Assembly (NCBI GenBank): GCA_964422725.1 | Contig: CAYRCC010000008.1 | Coordinates: forward strand, 1-61,841 | DNA length: 61,841 nt | Reading direction: 5' to 3' | Origin: CAKSNH01 sp964422725 | GTDB lineage: Bacteria; Bacillota; Clostridia; UBA1381 | Shown: piece by piece, positions 48,151 to 59,400 of the stretch | Layout: every line of letters starts with the position of its first letter | Position numbering within the stretch: position 1 is the stretch's first letter | The notes under the pieces: generated by a model | Database searches by the model: none | Seen by the model: the letters and a program-made list of their open reading frames with translations, nothing else | Told to the model about the DNA's origin: nothing | Program-made: the position numbers and the translations under genes

Positions 48151-51084
48151 TTACTCATACATCATAATAAACTTAACATTGCCCTTCAGTGTGTATATAA
48201 ATACCTTTGAACACTTCGCCCCGCTGTACTTTGCATCGCGCAGACTGTCTACAGTCAGCTTTGCCGTCGTACCGTCGGCATAGGCACTTACCGTATCTTT
48301 TTCCATATCGAAACGTATGATAGGCGTTTTTGAGGTTATTTCGTAACGTTCGTCATGGTCGGAGGCAAGATTGCCGTCAGCATCAAAGCCGTCCTGTGTA
48401 ACACGGATATACGAGCCGTCGTCCTCGCGTATAACCTCCACAACATTCGCAACAAACGCACGCGAATACACCGTTCCGCTTTCGGCATCCACCTCAACGT
48501 TGCCCTCATCATTTATAAACGGAACATTAAATTTGCCGCCTGACCAATTATATTCGTTTCCGCTTTCAAATACCGCGCGCACATCGTCTGCCGAAATAAT
48601 ATTCCGGCGGTTAATTGCACGGTTTGAGTTGCTTTGACCGAACTGGATTACATCTCCCGGCTTAACGTCGGCAAACTCCGTATCGTCATCGGCGTTCTTT
48701 GTGGTGAGCGAGGCGGAGGAGTTGTAAAGGCTGAGCTTGTTTACGCTCTCGTCCGACACGTCAACCGTCGTAGGCGTTTTTGCGACAACAGACATAACCG
48801 TATCCTTGGTGATATCGGCAAGCGAGCTGTTACCGTAAACGATTACGAGCGAAGCGATTTTACTTGTGTTTACGTCATACGCCTCAACCCAGTACGACTG
48901 ATTCACCTTAAATATACTTGAAGCCGTATATTTGTGGTATTCGTTTCTTTCCGAGCGGTCGCCCGGAACATATATAATTGTAGTCGACGAATTCATCTGG
49001 AACACATTGCTGAAGTTGTTCGTTGCGGAATATGTATATTTTGCAAGCGGTGCATACAGGTGAAGCTCATCACTTTCCTCGTTGTATGCGCCTTTGCCCG
49101 TCGTTTCGTCGATTGCGGGTTTGGACAAAGTTATAATATCCTGAATTTCGTCCTTTTTAACGCTGTATTTAATAAGCTGTGCGCATTTGCCGGCGTTAGG
49201 CTTGGTTGTTGAATTTGCATAAACTTTGTCTTTGTTTTCAATGTCCGCGCGGCTGTATTCGGCTGTTTCCTCAAGCGCATCTTTTGCGTTGGCACTGCTC
49301 ATATTTCTTCCGTTGAAAGAAACCTTTTCCGCCAAGTTATATCTTGTGGTTGACGATGACGAAACGGACGGCGAATAAAGAGTTGCGTAAATATTTTCCG
49401 TTTCCGTGCTTTCCGTGGCATTTATCAGATACGCATACTGAACAGACGCATCGTTTTTGTTAATGGTTGCGAATATTATATTATTGTAGCAATCAATATA
49501 GAACGTACCCTGTGCGCCGAGGCTGATCTGCGCGTTACCCTCAAGGTAATCCGTACATTTTTCCGTCACCTCGTAACGCTTATCGCCGATGGTTACTATA
49601 TCGTCCTCTATATTGCTTATTGTTCCGGTGACCGGTTTTCCGGTAACGTTGAGCGTTATATACTCGCCGTCAATACTTTTTGCGTACAGAATTACGTCGT
49701 TTGCTTTCAGCGATGTAACGGAAGTAACCGCAGAACCGTTTCGCGTTATCGTGTATTCATAGCTGTCATCGTCGGGGTCAAGGGTAAGTCTTGAACCTGC
49801 CACCAGTTTATCGTTTATTGTATAGTCGGTAGACGACGGCGAAGCCGTTGCAACCATAACGCTGTAATTCATAATAAATATTACGTCCGCACTGCCGTCA
49901 TTGTCGCTGTCAACAATCTTTACTTCACCGTTTAGGAAATTGCCGCTTTCCGGCTCAAGCCACTTGTCTATTGCGCGCTCCACCGTAATACGTTCATCGC
50001 CGACCGCTATATGTTCGGTCTTTTCGGCGATTTTGTTATTGTATACGATACTCATATTCTCCGGCTCGATTTTAATTGCCTTTTCTTTACCGTCGACATC
50101 GGAATATTTGAGCGTATTGTTCCGGTACTCTATAATGGCACGTGATTCAATCGTGACCTCGCTGTTTTCCTCAGGCTGACTGTCGATTGCGATAAGTATA
50201 TCCGTATCCGACTCGTCCTCATCGACATTTTTATAATATACATATATAACGTGACCCAAATATTGCTTCACTTCGTCATAATCCTTGTAAAGTCCGGAAA
50301 CGTCCATAATAATTTCCGAGTCGGTCTTGGTATCGACAGCACGCATTTCGTACGACTTCAGCGTGCGGTTACCGCCCGAAACTTCCGCATCACCCACGCC
50401 CGTAATCATAACCTTTGCACGCTCTATTTTCAGTCTGTCCTTTAAAATGGTTTCGTCCGTCTGAATGTACGTCGAACTTCCGTCGGCATTTAAGACGGGT
50501 CTGAGCATTTTTATATTCAAGGCGTTGTTAAGCAGCTTTGCGATAACCGCGCGGCTTGCCGGCTCGGAATTGGGAACGGAAATTTTGTCCGCCAGTCCCA
50601 GCTGAACGCCCACCTTTAAATAACCCATCGGATAACCGCCGTACGACACCGCATTTCCGCCGTAGCCGAGCATACAAACCACCATTTTCATTGCCTGCTC
50701 ATATGTTACATTGTCATCGGGACGAAACATGCCGTCGTCAAAACCCGATATGATTCCCATATCATATGCGGTTTTTACATTAAGTCTTGCGTAATGACCG
50801 AGCAAATCCTCAAAAGGAATTGTCTGCTCCGTTGTCTGTTCGTTCTCCATTGCCAGTGCACGCACCACCAAAACCGTAAATTCCGCACGCGTTATGTTGT
50901 TATCGGGGCGGAATGTTCCGTCCTCATAGCCGCTTATAACGCCGAGCGTGGTAAGCGTGGTTATAGCGTCTTCGTATTCGGTTTGGGAATTTACGTCTTT
51001 GAATGACACTGCCGATACCGACGCGTTAAAAAGCATAATTACGCACGCCGCAAAAGCGATACATGCTCTGATGTACTTTTTCAT
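48151..51084 (-). CDS. S-layer-homology surface protein, 977 aa
   Basis: An exported, wall-associated protein. The signal peptide (1-25, ending near ASVSAVS) is followed by SLH units: FKDVNSQTEYEDAITTLTTLG with GYEDGTFRPDNNITRAEFTV (about 27-75), FEDLLGHYARLNVKTAYDMG with GFDDGMFRPDDNVTYEQAMK (about 90-140), and a weaker third unit to about 190. These bind pyruvylated secondary wall polymers. The remaining 780 residues are beta-rich and acidic with repeated strand pairs and no enzyme signature I know (IYVYYKNVDEDESDTDILIA is one example). GGAGGT precedes the ATG. A structural or adhesive surface role is likely. Confidence 0.88.
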   Translation of the reverse strand: MKKYIRACIAFAACVIMLFNASVSAVSFKDVNSQTEYEDAITTLTTLGVISGYEDGTFRPDNNITRAEFTVLVVRALAMENEQTTEQTIPFEDLLGHYARLNVKTAYDMGIISGFDDGMFRPDDNVTYEQAMKMVVCMLGYGGNAVSYGGYPMGYLKVGVQLGLADKISVPNSEPASRAVIAKLLNNALNIKMLRPVLNADGSSTYIQTDETILKDRLKIERAKVMITGVGDAEVSGGNRTLKSYEMRAVDTKTDSEIIMDVSGLYKDYDEVKQYLGHVIYVYYKNVDEDESDTDILIAIDSQPEENSEVTIESRAIIEYRNNTLKYSDVDGKEKAIKIEPENMSIVYNNKIAEKTEHIAVGDERITVERAIDKWLEPESGNFLNGEVKIVDSDNDGSADVIFIMNYSVMVATASPSSTDYTINDKLVAGSRLTLDPDDDSYEYTITRNGSAVTSVTSLKANDVILYAKSIDGEYITLNVTGKPVTGTISNIEDDIVTIGDKRYEVTEKCTDYLEGNAQISLGAQGTFYIDCYNNIIFATINKNDASVQYAYLINATESTETENIYATLYSPSVSSSSTTRYNLAEKVSFNGRNMSSANAKDALEETAEYSRADIENKDKVYANSTTKPNAGKCAQLIKYSVKKDEIQDIITLSKPAIDETTGKGAYNEESDELHLYAPLAKYTYSATNNFSNVFQMNSSTTIIYVPGDRSERNEYHKYTASSIFKVNQSYWVEAYDVNTSKIASLVIVYGNSSLADITKDTVMSVVAKTPTTVDVSDESVNKLSLYNSSASLTTKNADDDTEFADVKPGDVIQFGQSNSNRAINRRNIISADDVRAVFESGNEYNWSGGKFNVPFINDEGNVEVDAESGTVYSRAFVANVVEVIREDDGSYIRVTQDGFDADGNLASDHDERYEITSKTPIIRFDMEKDTVSAYADGTTAKLTVDSLRDAKYSGAKCSKVFIYTLKGNVKFIMMYE

Positions 51085-51459
51085 ATGTATACCTCCGTAA
51101 TAATAAATTGTTTCAGCTTACCCTGAAATAATCCAGAAAAACTTACAATCTTAATTATATAATAACATCTTTTGCGCGGTAAGTCAAACATCTTATTAAT
51201 ATTTGATTTGGCAAAATCAGACTGTCGGCTTATCATTTTTTCAGGACTTGCCGACAGCCGCTTTACTGCTCATTTATGTAAACGACAGGCTTATCGTTTT
51301 TTTCACAAAACCGATAACTGTAAAATATTTCTTTGTGCAAAAGACTGTTTTATAAAATTTCTTTTGTGCAAAATGCTGAAATATACTGTAAGGTGTTGAT
51401 TTTTCTTGGTATGGTATGATAAAATGGTGGTAAGTTTATTGACAGGGGTGTAAAATTAT
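51085..51459 (+). promoter_or_regulatory. Divergent intergenic region with repeated TTTGTGCAAA sites and a long hairpin
   Basis: Two direct repeats, CTTTGTGCAAAAGACTG (51331-51347) and CTTTTGTGCAAAATGCTG (51361-51378), each contain the palindrome TTTG-TG-CAAA. They lie upstream of the TetR-type gene and could be its operators. A hairpin CTGTCGGC...GCCGACAG spans about 51222-51258. No gene is evident. Confidence 0.4.
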
Positions 51460-52179
51460 ATGCAAAAGAACAATAACAATGTAGCGAAAAAGTATGACAA
51501 AAATGTCACAAAAACCCGCATACTTGCCGTTTGTGTAAGGTTGTTTATAGAGAAAGGATACTATAAAACCACACTTTCGGGAATCGTTAAGGAGGCGGGG
51601 GTGTCATTTTCGTCATTCCAGAACCTGTTCCACACAAAAGACGGTGTACTGCTGGACCTTGCGAAAATAATGTTTGACGGTCAGTTCGATGCGGCGCGCG
51701 AAGTCAGCGCGAAAAAGATAGATCCGGTATTTATCTATGCGGCAGAAACGGCAATACAAATTACAATCACGGAGCTCAGCAATAATTTAAGGGAAATCTA
51801 TGTTGAAGCATACTCAAATCCCGATGCTACCGAATATCTGTGCAAATGCATAACTGAGGAAGCACAAAAGATATTCTCCAAATACAATCCGGAGCTTGAA
51901 GAAAGCGATTTTTACGAGCTTGTAATAGGTTCGTCGGGACTTATGCGCGGATATATGGCAAGACCGTGCGACCAGTATTTTACCTTAGAAAAGAAGCTGA
52001 GAAGATTTTTAACGTCCAGCTTTAAGATATACAACATTCCTGACGATACAATTAATGAAGCTGTAGAGTTTGTTTTAAATCTTGACATAAAAGGTATATC
52101 GAACAAAATTATGCACGATTTGTTTACAAAGCTTGAAATGCAGTTTGATTTTAAGCTTGACGAAAGCCTGATACACTGA
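51460..52179 (+). CDS. TetR-family transcriptional regulator
   Basis: A 239-aa regulator. The N-terminal HTH is KTRILAVCVRLFIEKGYYKTTLSGIVKEAGVSFSSFQNLFHTKDGVL (about 18-65), a classic TetR N-domain. The C-terminal ligand and dimer domain is all-helical. AGGGGTG lies 10 nt before the ATG. It has no operon partner. The two TTTGTGCAAA-containing repeats upstream are candidate operators. The divergent neighbour is the 977-aa SLH gene, which it may control. Ligand unknown. Confidence 0.9.
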   Translation: MQKNNNNVAKKYDKNVTKTRILAVCVRLFIEKGYYKTTLSGIVKEAGVSFSSFQNLFHTKDGVLLDLAKIMFDGQFDAAREVSAKKIDPVFIYAAETAIQITITELSNNLREIYVEAYSNPDATEYLCKCITEEAQKIFSKYNPELEESDFYELVIGSSGLMRGYMARPCDQYFTLEKKLRRFLTSSFKIYNIPDDTINEAVEFVLNLDIKGISNKIMHDLFTKLEMQFDFKLDESLIH

Positions 52180-52272
52180 TTTCGCGCTTGCCGGCGGTTC
52201 GACCGCGGTTAAATCGCCGGCCGTGCAAACAGCGCGCATTGACAGATTTTTTTCAAAAAAGAGGTTTTCACA

Positions 52273-52305
52273 AAAAAATTCGGAATAGGCACAGCCTACT
52301 CCGAG
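52273..52305 (-). terminator. Terminator of tRNA-Leu
   Basis: On the minus strand CGGAGTAGGC and GCCTATTCCG form a stem with one mismatch over a TGT loop, followed by AATTTTTTTG. Confidence 0.8.
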
Positions 52306-52306
52306 T

Positions 52307-52391
52307 TGGTGCGGATAACAGGACTTGAACCTGCACGAGTCGCCTCACATGAACCTGAATCATGCGCGTCTGCCAATTCCGCCATATCCGC
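52307..52391 (-). tRNA. tRNA-Leu(CAG)
   Basis: 85 nt on the minus strand. Acceptor GCGGATA (from 52391) pairs with TATCCGC. The anticodon stem CATGA/TCATG has loop TTCAGGT, giving CAG. A long variable arm (GAGGCGACTC region) is typical of class II tRNAs, and the T-arm is GCAGG-TTCAAGT-CCTGT. CCA is encoded and ends at 52307. Its own terminator follows. Confidence 0.95.
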
Positions 52392-52484
52392 ATAAATTAT
52401 GTTGATATTATAACACGCATTTTATGCAATGTCAAGAAAAATTTTTTAATCAAAAAAAATACAGCATAAAATGCCGAACAAGCA

Positions 52485-52514
52485 TTGACAGTGTCACGCT
52501 TGATTTTGTATTGT
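52485..52514 (+). promoter_or_regulatory. Promoter of the Lgt-like gene
   Basis: TTGACA (52485-52490), an 18-nt spacer and TATTGT (52509-52514), divergent from tRNA-Leu. Confidence 0.6.
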
Positions 52515-52570
52515 ATATATGTGACAAAGCACTTTGTGCGGCGGCAAATTTAAGAGTAAGAGGTAGGGCA

Positions 52571-53317
52571 ATGTATCCGTTTGTATTCGGTTTCAGGGCA
52601 TACACCGCGTGCCAGACTGCCGGCACGGTATGCGCGGCGGTTATTATGATGATAATGCTGCTTAAAGACAACAGAAATTTTATACGTTCACTGATTATCG
52701 GCGCAATGTTTGCCGCAATTATAAATATAGGCAGTGCGGCAAGTCAGTTTTTGCGCAAACTTACATATTGGCGCGGTGCCGACAGATTTGTGTCGGAGTT
52801 TGCCGATTATCAGGGCAAACACTTTTTGGGGAGCGTACTGTTTGCGGTGATAGTATTTCCGTTGGTGTACAAATGCGTAATGCGCAGGGAAAGCGGCGTG
52901 TTTGCGCGCGGCGGCTTGGATAAAGCAACTGAGATTAACGGTGTGTTTATAACGGTACAGCATTTTTTCAACAGACTGGGGTGTCTTTTGGAGGGGTGCT
53001 GCTACGGAAAAGCGTATTACGGTTTCGGCGCGATGCACTTTCCGAATGTTGCACATCCGGTTTACCCCACACAGGCGTTTGAGATGCTTGCAATGGCAGT
53101 GCTTTTTGCGGTGCTGATGCATACTATATATAAGAAAAAAACGTATTCATTCGGGATATTCTGCATAGGATATTCCGCGGCGATTTTTGTATCCGAGTTT
53201 TTTATGGACCAAACGGGTACTTTTATGTTTGCCGGAATGTCGTTTATACAGCTTGCCGCGTTGGTGCTTGCGGCAATCGGGGTATACTCACGGTTAAAAC
53301 ACAAAAAACGTGTTTGA
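52571..53317 (+). CDS. Prolipoprotein diacylglyceryl transferase-like membrane protein
   Basis: A protein of about 248 aa with seven membrane segments that matches the Lgt family (PF01790 type). The hallmark is QHFFNRLGCLLEGCCYGKAY followed by HPVYPTQAFEMLAMAVLF. Canonical Lgt has GRxGNFxNxExYG at this place. The C-C form seen here is typical of the shorter Lgt paralogues of Gram-positives. It may transfer diacylglyceryl or related lipid groups. The true housekeeping Lgt is probably elsewhere. The ATG at 52571 follows GGTAGGG. The longer frame to 52424 overlaps the promoter and is not used. Confidence 0.75.
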   Translation: MYPFVFGFRAYTACQTAGTVCAAVIMMIMLLKDNRNFIRSLIIGAMFAAIINIGSAASQFLRKLTYWRGADRFVSEFADYQGKHFLGSVLFAVIVFPLVYKCVMRRESGVFARGGLDKATEINGVFITVQHFFNRLGCLLEGCCYGKAYYGFGAMHFPNVAHPVYPTQAFEMLAMAVLFAVLMHTIYKKKTYSFGIFCIGYSAAIFVSEFFMDQTGTFMFAGMSFIQLAALVLAAIGVYSRLKHKKRV

Positions 53318-53360
53318 CCGCCGACACACCGAAATATAAAAACATAATTTTCAAATCAGT

Positions 53361-53388
53361 ATATAAATTGCGTTCTCCGCAATTATAT
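53361..53388 (+). promoter_or_regulatory. Leader hairpin before the giant S-layer protein
   Basis: ATATAAATTGCG pairs with CGCAATTATAT about 30 nt before the ATG, just upstream of the AAGGGAGGAGAG ribosome site. A 5' hairpin here may stabilise the mRNA of a highly expressed protein. A clear -35/-10 pair is not obvious in the 100-bp gap. Confidence 0.4.
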
Positions 53389-53418
53389 AAATATTCATAT
53401 TAAGGGAGGAGAGAAAAT

Positions 53419-56400
53419 ATGAGGATAGGTAACAAACCTAAATCCGCGATTGCCGGATTGCTGGCGGCTGTTATGTCACTAACCACAGCTGCGCCGGTTT
53501 TTGCGGCAGACCCGAGTGAACAGGCATTGATAGCCGAACTGGCGGCAGATGCCGAAAAGTATCCCGAGGGTGCTTTTGAATTTTACACATCGCAGATGGA
53601 AGTGACCGAAGGCGACGGCAAAATTACTTTTGACATCGTGCGCCGCGGAAACGCTGACGAAGAAGCGAGCGTTGAATTCAAAGCAATTGACGTTACGGCA
53701 CAGTATGGCGAGGACTATACTATGTCCGTAAAAGAAGGCATATTCTTTAAGAGTGTGCTTGAAAAAGATGCAGATTCCCAAATGCTTGCCGAGCTTTACG
53801 CTCAGGAGCTTGACGGCGACGAAATCGCATCGGACGAAGATTCTCAAACAGACGATTCGCAAGCGGAAACGCCGACGGAACAGCCGGCAGATACCGCTGA
53901 CGAAACAGAAACACAGCCGGTCAAAAGGAACGGCTTGAAAGAGCTTAAAGGCGCTGTACTGGGCATAGAGTCCGACAGACCGAATTGGACCGATTTGGAA
54001 GACGAGGACGCGCAAATGCTCGGCGAAACTCTTGATGCAACAGCTCAGGAGAAAGAGTATATCGCAAAGGTGGGCAACGACCTGCCGGGTACACATCACA
54101 CTCTCAAATTCGCCAAAGGCGAATACAAAAAAAGTGTGACCGTAAACATCATTGACGATAATATATCCGAAACCGACGAACAGGCGGTATTTATGCTCTA
54201 TGACGCAGTAAATGCGGACATTGCGGCTAATATTACGGCTTATCTGAACATTAAGGATAACGACAATGACGAACGCGTTGTATTCTCTATGCCTGAAAAA
54301 CAGGTTATGGTATCGCGTGACGACGAATACGCATATGTAAAGGTTGACCGTATCAGCGGCGGCGAAAAGTTTGCAAGCGTTGTCGTAAGCACGGGTGCAA
54401 TCGACGCTGTCAAAGATGTTGACTACGTTTCCACAAGTGTGGAAGTTGTGTTCCCGCAGGGAGTTATGAGTAAAACCGTAAAAATCCCTATTTTGCCGGG
54501 TGACGGCACAAAAAATGCGGTGAACTTCGCAGTGGGTCTTGACAAGGAAAGCGCATATGTCGATGAGGAAAACGACCATACGGTAGTTACGGTGCTCGCA
54601 GACGAAAGCGACGAAACAATCGAGCTTTACAACGAGCAAATGTCCGATAACATCGAGCTTATGGCAAATGAGAAATCATACCTGGTATATGCAAATAAAA
54701 ACAACGAAACTCTTTCGACAACCGGTTCGGGCAAATGGCCGTCAAAGGATATTACGTCCAATGCGGATTTGCTCGGCGCAACAAAGCTCAAGGTTGAGTT
54801 TGAGGCCTCGGGACAGACTGTGTCATCATACGAGGAAAAAGTCGGATGTAAAAAATACGAAACAAAGTATAAATATTATCCGAACAAATATGTCGAAGTA
54901 TGGGTAAACGGTACGCTCTGCTACCAGAAAAAGTTTACCACCAACAAAGTTTCCGAAACGGTAGAAGTTCCTATAGGCGAAAATCTGAGGAAAATGAATT
55001 CAAAAATTACCGTTAAAATAAGTAACTGCGACAAAAACACAGGCAAATCAACCCTCAAAATCAAAAATATTTATTCGATTCATAGTCCGATTACATTCAG
55101 CGTTGATAACAGTAAAAACATCGGTGACAGTAATAATCCGGGAACAAACTATTATCAGGAAAAGATTTATGATGTAAACGGCACAGAGGTTGAAAGCGGA
55201 ACAAACCTGAGATATAACAAGGGTAACGAGATTAAACTCGGTGAAACAACGGTTTCTTCATCAAACTCAAACGGTCAGCAATCTCAGGCTACAGTATACC
55301 GCGGCAGTGATTCGCTGTCATTCTTCACCGTTTCCGATGCATCAAGCAAAAACAGCAACGGTGTTTCGGTAACTCAGGGTACAAACGCAAATGTATATCT
55401 TGCAGGTTATCAGCTGAAACGGCCTAACGCAAACAACAGCTGGAGCCCTAATATTATTCTTCCGCAGGATATGACTTACAGCAATATTATGCAGAGCTAC
55501 AAAGACTATTTGTGGACTTCTAACGATACATTTGTTGTACGTCCTGTTATAAGACCGTATCCGGCAATTATGAGAACCGACTGCGACAGCTCAAAAGGCT
55601 CTTATACAAACTTCAAAAACGCCGGTACATATTCGTGTACACAGCTTGACACAATCAATATGAATGTGACGGCGGCAAGCGGTTATGCGGTTAAAGGCTT
55701 TGATCTGAAAGCATATCGTTCGGGTGCGTATTCATCGTCCAAAGCCAATGAAAGAGCCGTTGCCGGTAATAACTTGGTTAATATTGCCGCAAACAGCGAT
55801 CAGGCAATAAATCACGCAAACACTTACATCGGTAATGTAAGTTCTTGCTTAAAATCGAGTACGTCTTCGGGCAATGCAATCCCAAATAAGAAGTTCTCGG
55901 AGGCTCTTGGCAATGTTATTACATTTACACCGACAGGCGATGTAATATATATATCGCCTATATGGATGCAGCCTAAAATTACAGTTAAAATCGACCCTAA
56001 AAATAACGACAAGGACAAGGGTTCTGTAATTTATTCCGACACAGCAAATCCGTCAAACTCCAAAGACGGCGACAAGGACCACCCAATGGAGATTACTCCT
56101 GTTTCTCTCGGTCAGGTTTACACATTCAACGCCGTAACCGAGGATGGTTACAAGGCATACTGGAAAGACTGGACAGGTGATACTGACGGTGACGGTGAAA
56201 TCAAGGGTACTGAGGCAAGCAGCGTTCAAAAAGAAGTAGACAACGGCTACATCGTAAGAACGGCAAGCGGCGGCAACGCATTTGCATACAACGCAAGAAT
56301 ACCGAACGCCTTGATTTACTACGGCTTTAATCCTGTATCGAAAAACAGATTCCCGGGTATGATTATGGGTGTTGTTCAGGTTGAGGAATATCCTATATTC

Positions 56401-59400
56401 GGCGGTGAAAAACGTATCACCGAAGTAAACGATGCATCTGTTTTTGTCGACGATATGCAGACAATCACAGCGGAAGACGACAATTACGGCGGTGCGGCTT
56501 TTGAAGGCGGCGACGGTTTCTTCCAATTTACAAGTCCTAACTTTGTAACAGGCGAAAACCACAATGTAATTGTTAAATACGGTCCGCTTACAAAGTCGTT
56601 TACAACTCCTGTAAACACACAGAGCTTGTTCAGACTTAACTCGTATGACACATTCAGCGTTACAAGCGCAAAACTGTCGTGCGACGGCAGTGAAATAGGT
56701 GTCGACGAGCTTACAAACGGTGACTATTCGTATGAAATCGAATTGCTTGCCGTAAGCGATAACGAGGCACTCAGTCCTGTAAAAGCCGAGTTTACGTTCT
56801 ATCGTGAGGACGGCTCGCGCATTACATCGGAAATCGTGGAAAACGATACTTTCGTTGACGGCGAAAGCTACGGTAACGGTATATTCCACTATACCTTTAA
56901 CCCGAAAACACTCTCTATTCCGGCAGGTGCAACGATGACTGTAAAGTTTATCGACCAGCAGGGCAAAGAGTATTACGAACACGATTTGGGTGTTGAATTT
57001 GCAAAGTCAATCGGTTTGCTCGGACTTTTGGCAAGCTTTGACACACCGCTTTCAAAACCGGTTGCCATTATCGGTACCGTTGCCGGAAAATTCGATTTCG
57101 GCTGGGACAGCGGTTTTGACAAAGACTACAAAAACGATAAATCGTCGTTGACAACAGTAGAAGAAAACGGCGTTACAAAGAAATATCTGAGCGTAGGTTT
57201 CAGCTTTGACTACGGTACGGAGGACGACCCTAAGGATATCGAAAAACGCGAAAACCTTAAGGAACAGGCACAAAGCTCATCCGACTCGACCGGCGGCAAT
57301 ACTTCCGGTGGCAATACTTCCGGCGGCAACACCGACAACACGGCACGTCAGGACGCTGTAGACGGTGCGGTTGATAAAAACAACGCACAGCAGAGCAAAG
57401 CAGACGTTGCGGCAAGTTGTTATGTAAACTTCTCGTTTGCGCTCGGTATGACACTCGCTAAGAGCGTAGCAGACGGTCATAAGGGTGAATGGTATTTCGT
57501 TGATATCACGCTTGTTGTAAAAGCGGGCGGCGGTATATCGGCAACAATAACCTATGTAACACCAATCGGTATACCGATTGGCGTAACAATCGGAACGGGT
57601 ATTTCCGGTGAGGCTATTGTAGTGCTTGAGCGTGCAAACCAAAATGCGGAATACTATATTACCGGATTTATGGATTCGGACGATGAGAAAGCAAGTCAAA
57701 TCCCTATACTTGATATAGACAATAACGATTCGGAAAGCGCAATGTTTATATACGGTGACTTTATAATAAAACCGTATGTCACACTGCACGCAACGGTTGG
57801 CTGGGATATATTCAATATCGGTCTGAAAGGCCGCGCGGACTTTGAATTCTACTTCTCAACCCGTTCTGACGTAAAGAATACCGGAACGGTAAATCTCAGT
57901 GCTTACCTTACAGCAAAGGCACTGTTCTTTGAAAAAGAATGGGAAATAGCAAGCACGGATATTTCGCTGTTTAACGACGGCAAGCTTACAAGCGAGTCAT
58001 TCCTGCACGAAAGCTTATCGGAATTTAAGCTGTCGGGAATTACAAGCAGCGGCGTAAGCGCATGGAACTCGGCAATTAAGCTTGCAAGCATTGAAGGCAC
58101 AAACGGAATAGCCGAAAATGCACTACTTGATGACAGTTATCAGTATCCGGAAACGCAGTATGTCGATTTGGGTGACGGAAGCCGTTTGGCTGTGTTCATT
58201 CAGGAGGACACGACGCGCGAGGCTCAAAACGCAAAAGCGGTTTACTATTCAGTCAAAGGAGCCGACGATAAATGGAGTGCACCTCAGATTATAGAAGACG
58301 ACGGTACACCTGACGATTCGTTGGTTGTATACGATATTCCTGAAAGAAATGTCGTATTTATCGCATGGTCAGATGCCAACAGAGTGCTTGGTGCCGATGT
58401 CGGAGTCTTCGATGCACTCAATTCGCGAGATATAACGGGCGTATTCTTTGATAAAGCCACAAAGACAATGAGTGCTGTTGAGCAGGTAACCAAAACTACG
58501 GTAAATACAACCGGCAACAGAGATAATGACAGTTGTTTCGACTCATTTGCCGACACAAAGCCTACTATCTCATATGACAGTGACTCTAGAAAGATGATCG
58601 TTTACTATACCAAGACTGACTATTATTCAAACAGCAGTCCTGAGGGTGAGCTCGGCGATGTGGTAAATGCATATGATGCGTTTGCATTTCGTGTATACAA
58701 TTTTAATGCAAACGACGGAAAAGGAGCTTGGGAATCATTTACTGATGAATATCTTGACAGTATAGCAGAGCTCGGTTATGACCGCAATGCATTCAATGAA
58801 GGATTATACGGACAGAAATTCTTGGCTCTCGGACCTACGGTAGCAGTTAACGAATCTATTGACGAAAACGGTTTCTGGACACAAGAACCTCAGGTAAGCG
58901 ACTATGACAATATACATGATGCAAGCGTTATAGAAAGTTGCTCTATCGCATTTAACGGACTTTCACTGCATGCATATGTGCTTGACAAAGATTGCAAGAA
59001 GGATACGGAAGATGACAGGAATGTGTATTTGCAGCTTTATAACTTTGCCGAAAACAGCTTTATACATCCTATCATAGTTACCTCAGGCAACACAAAGAAA
59101 TCAAATCTCAGATTTGTAAAGGCACTGGACAGAATTTTCCTTGCATGGCTTGAGGACGGCGATGTAAAGATGTGGGACGTATCGCATAACTTATCAGCAC
59201 CGGGTGTATTAAAATCCGCAACAACAAGCGAAGGTACGAATTACTATTATCTGAACAGAACCGAAGAGGCACAGTATGTTCCGCCGATGACGGTTGCGGA
59301 AAGTGCCGAGGCACAGGATAATGCTCAGATGATAACGGAATTTGATGTTGCAAGCAGTGATAATTATGTTTACGGCTTGTTTACACAGGGTAAATATACA

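Noticed and set aside
53479..54639. Long minus-strand frame antisense to the giant SLH protein
   Set aside because: Shadow frame rich in Phe, Cys and Val with no start signal; the plus-strand protein has a signal peptide and Calx-beta domains here.
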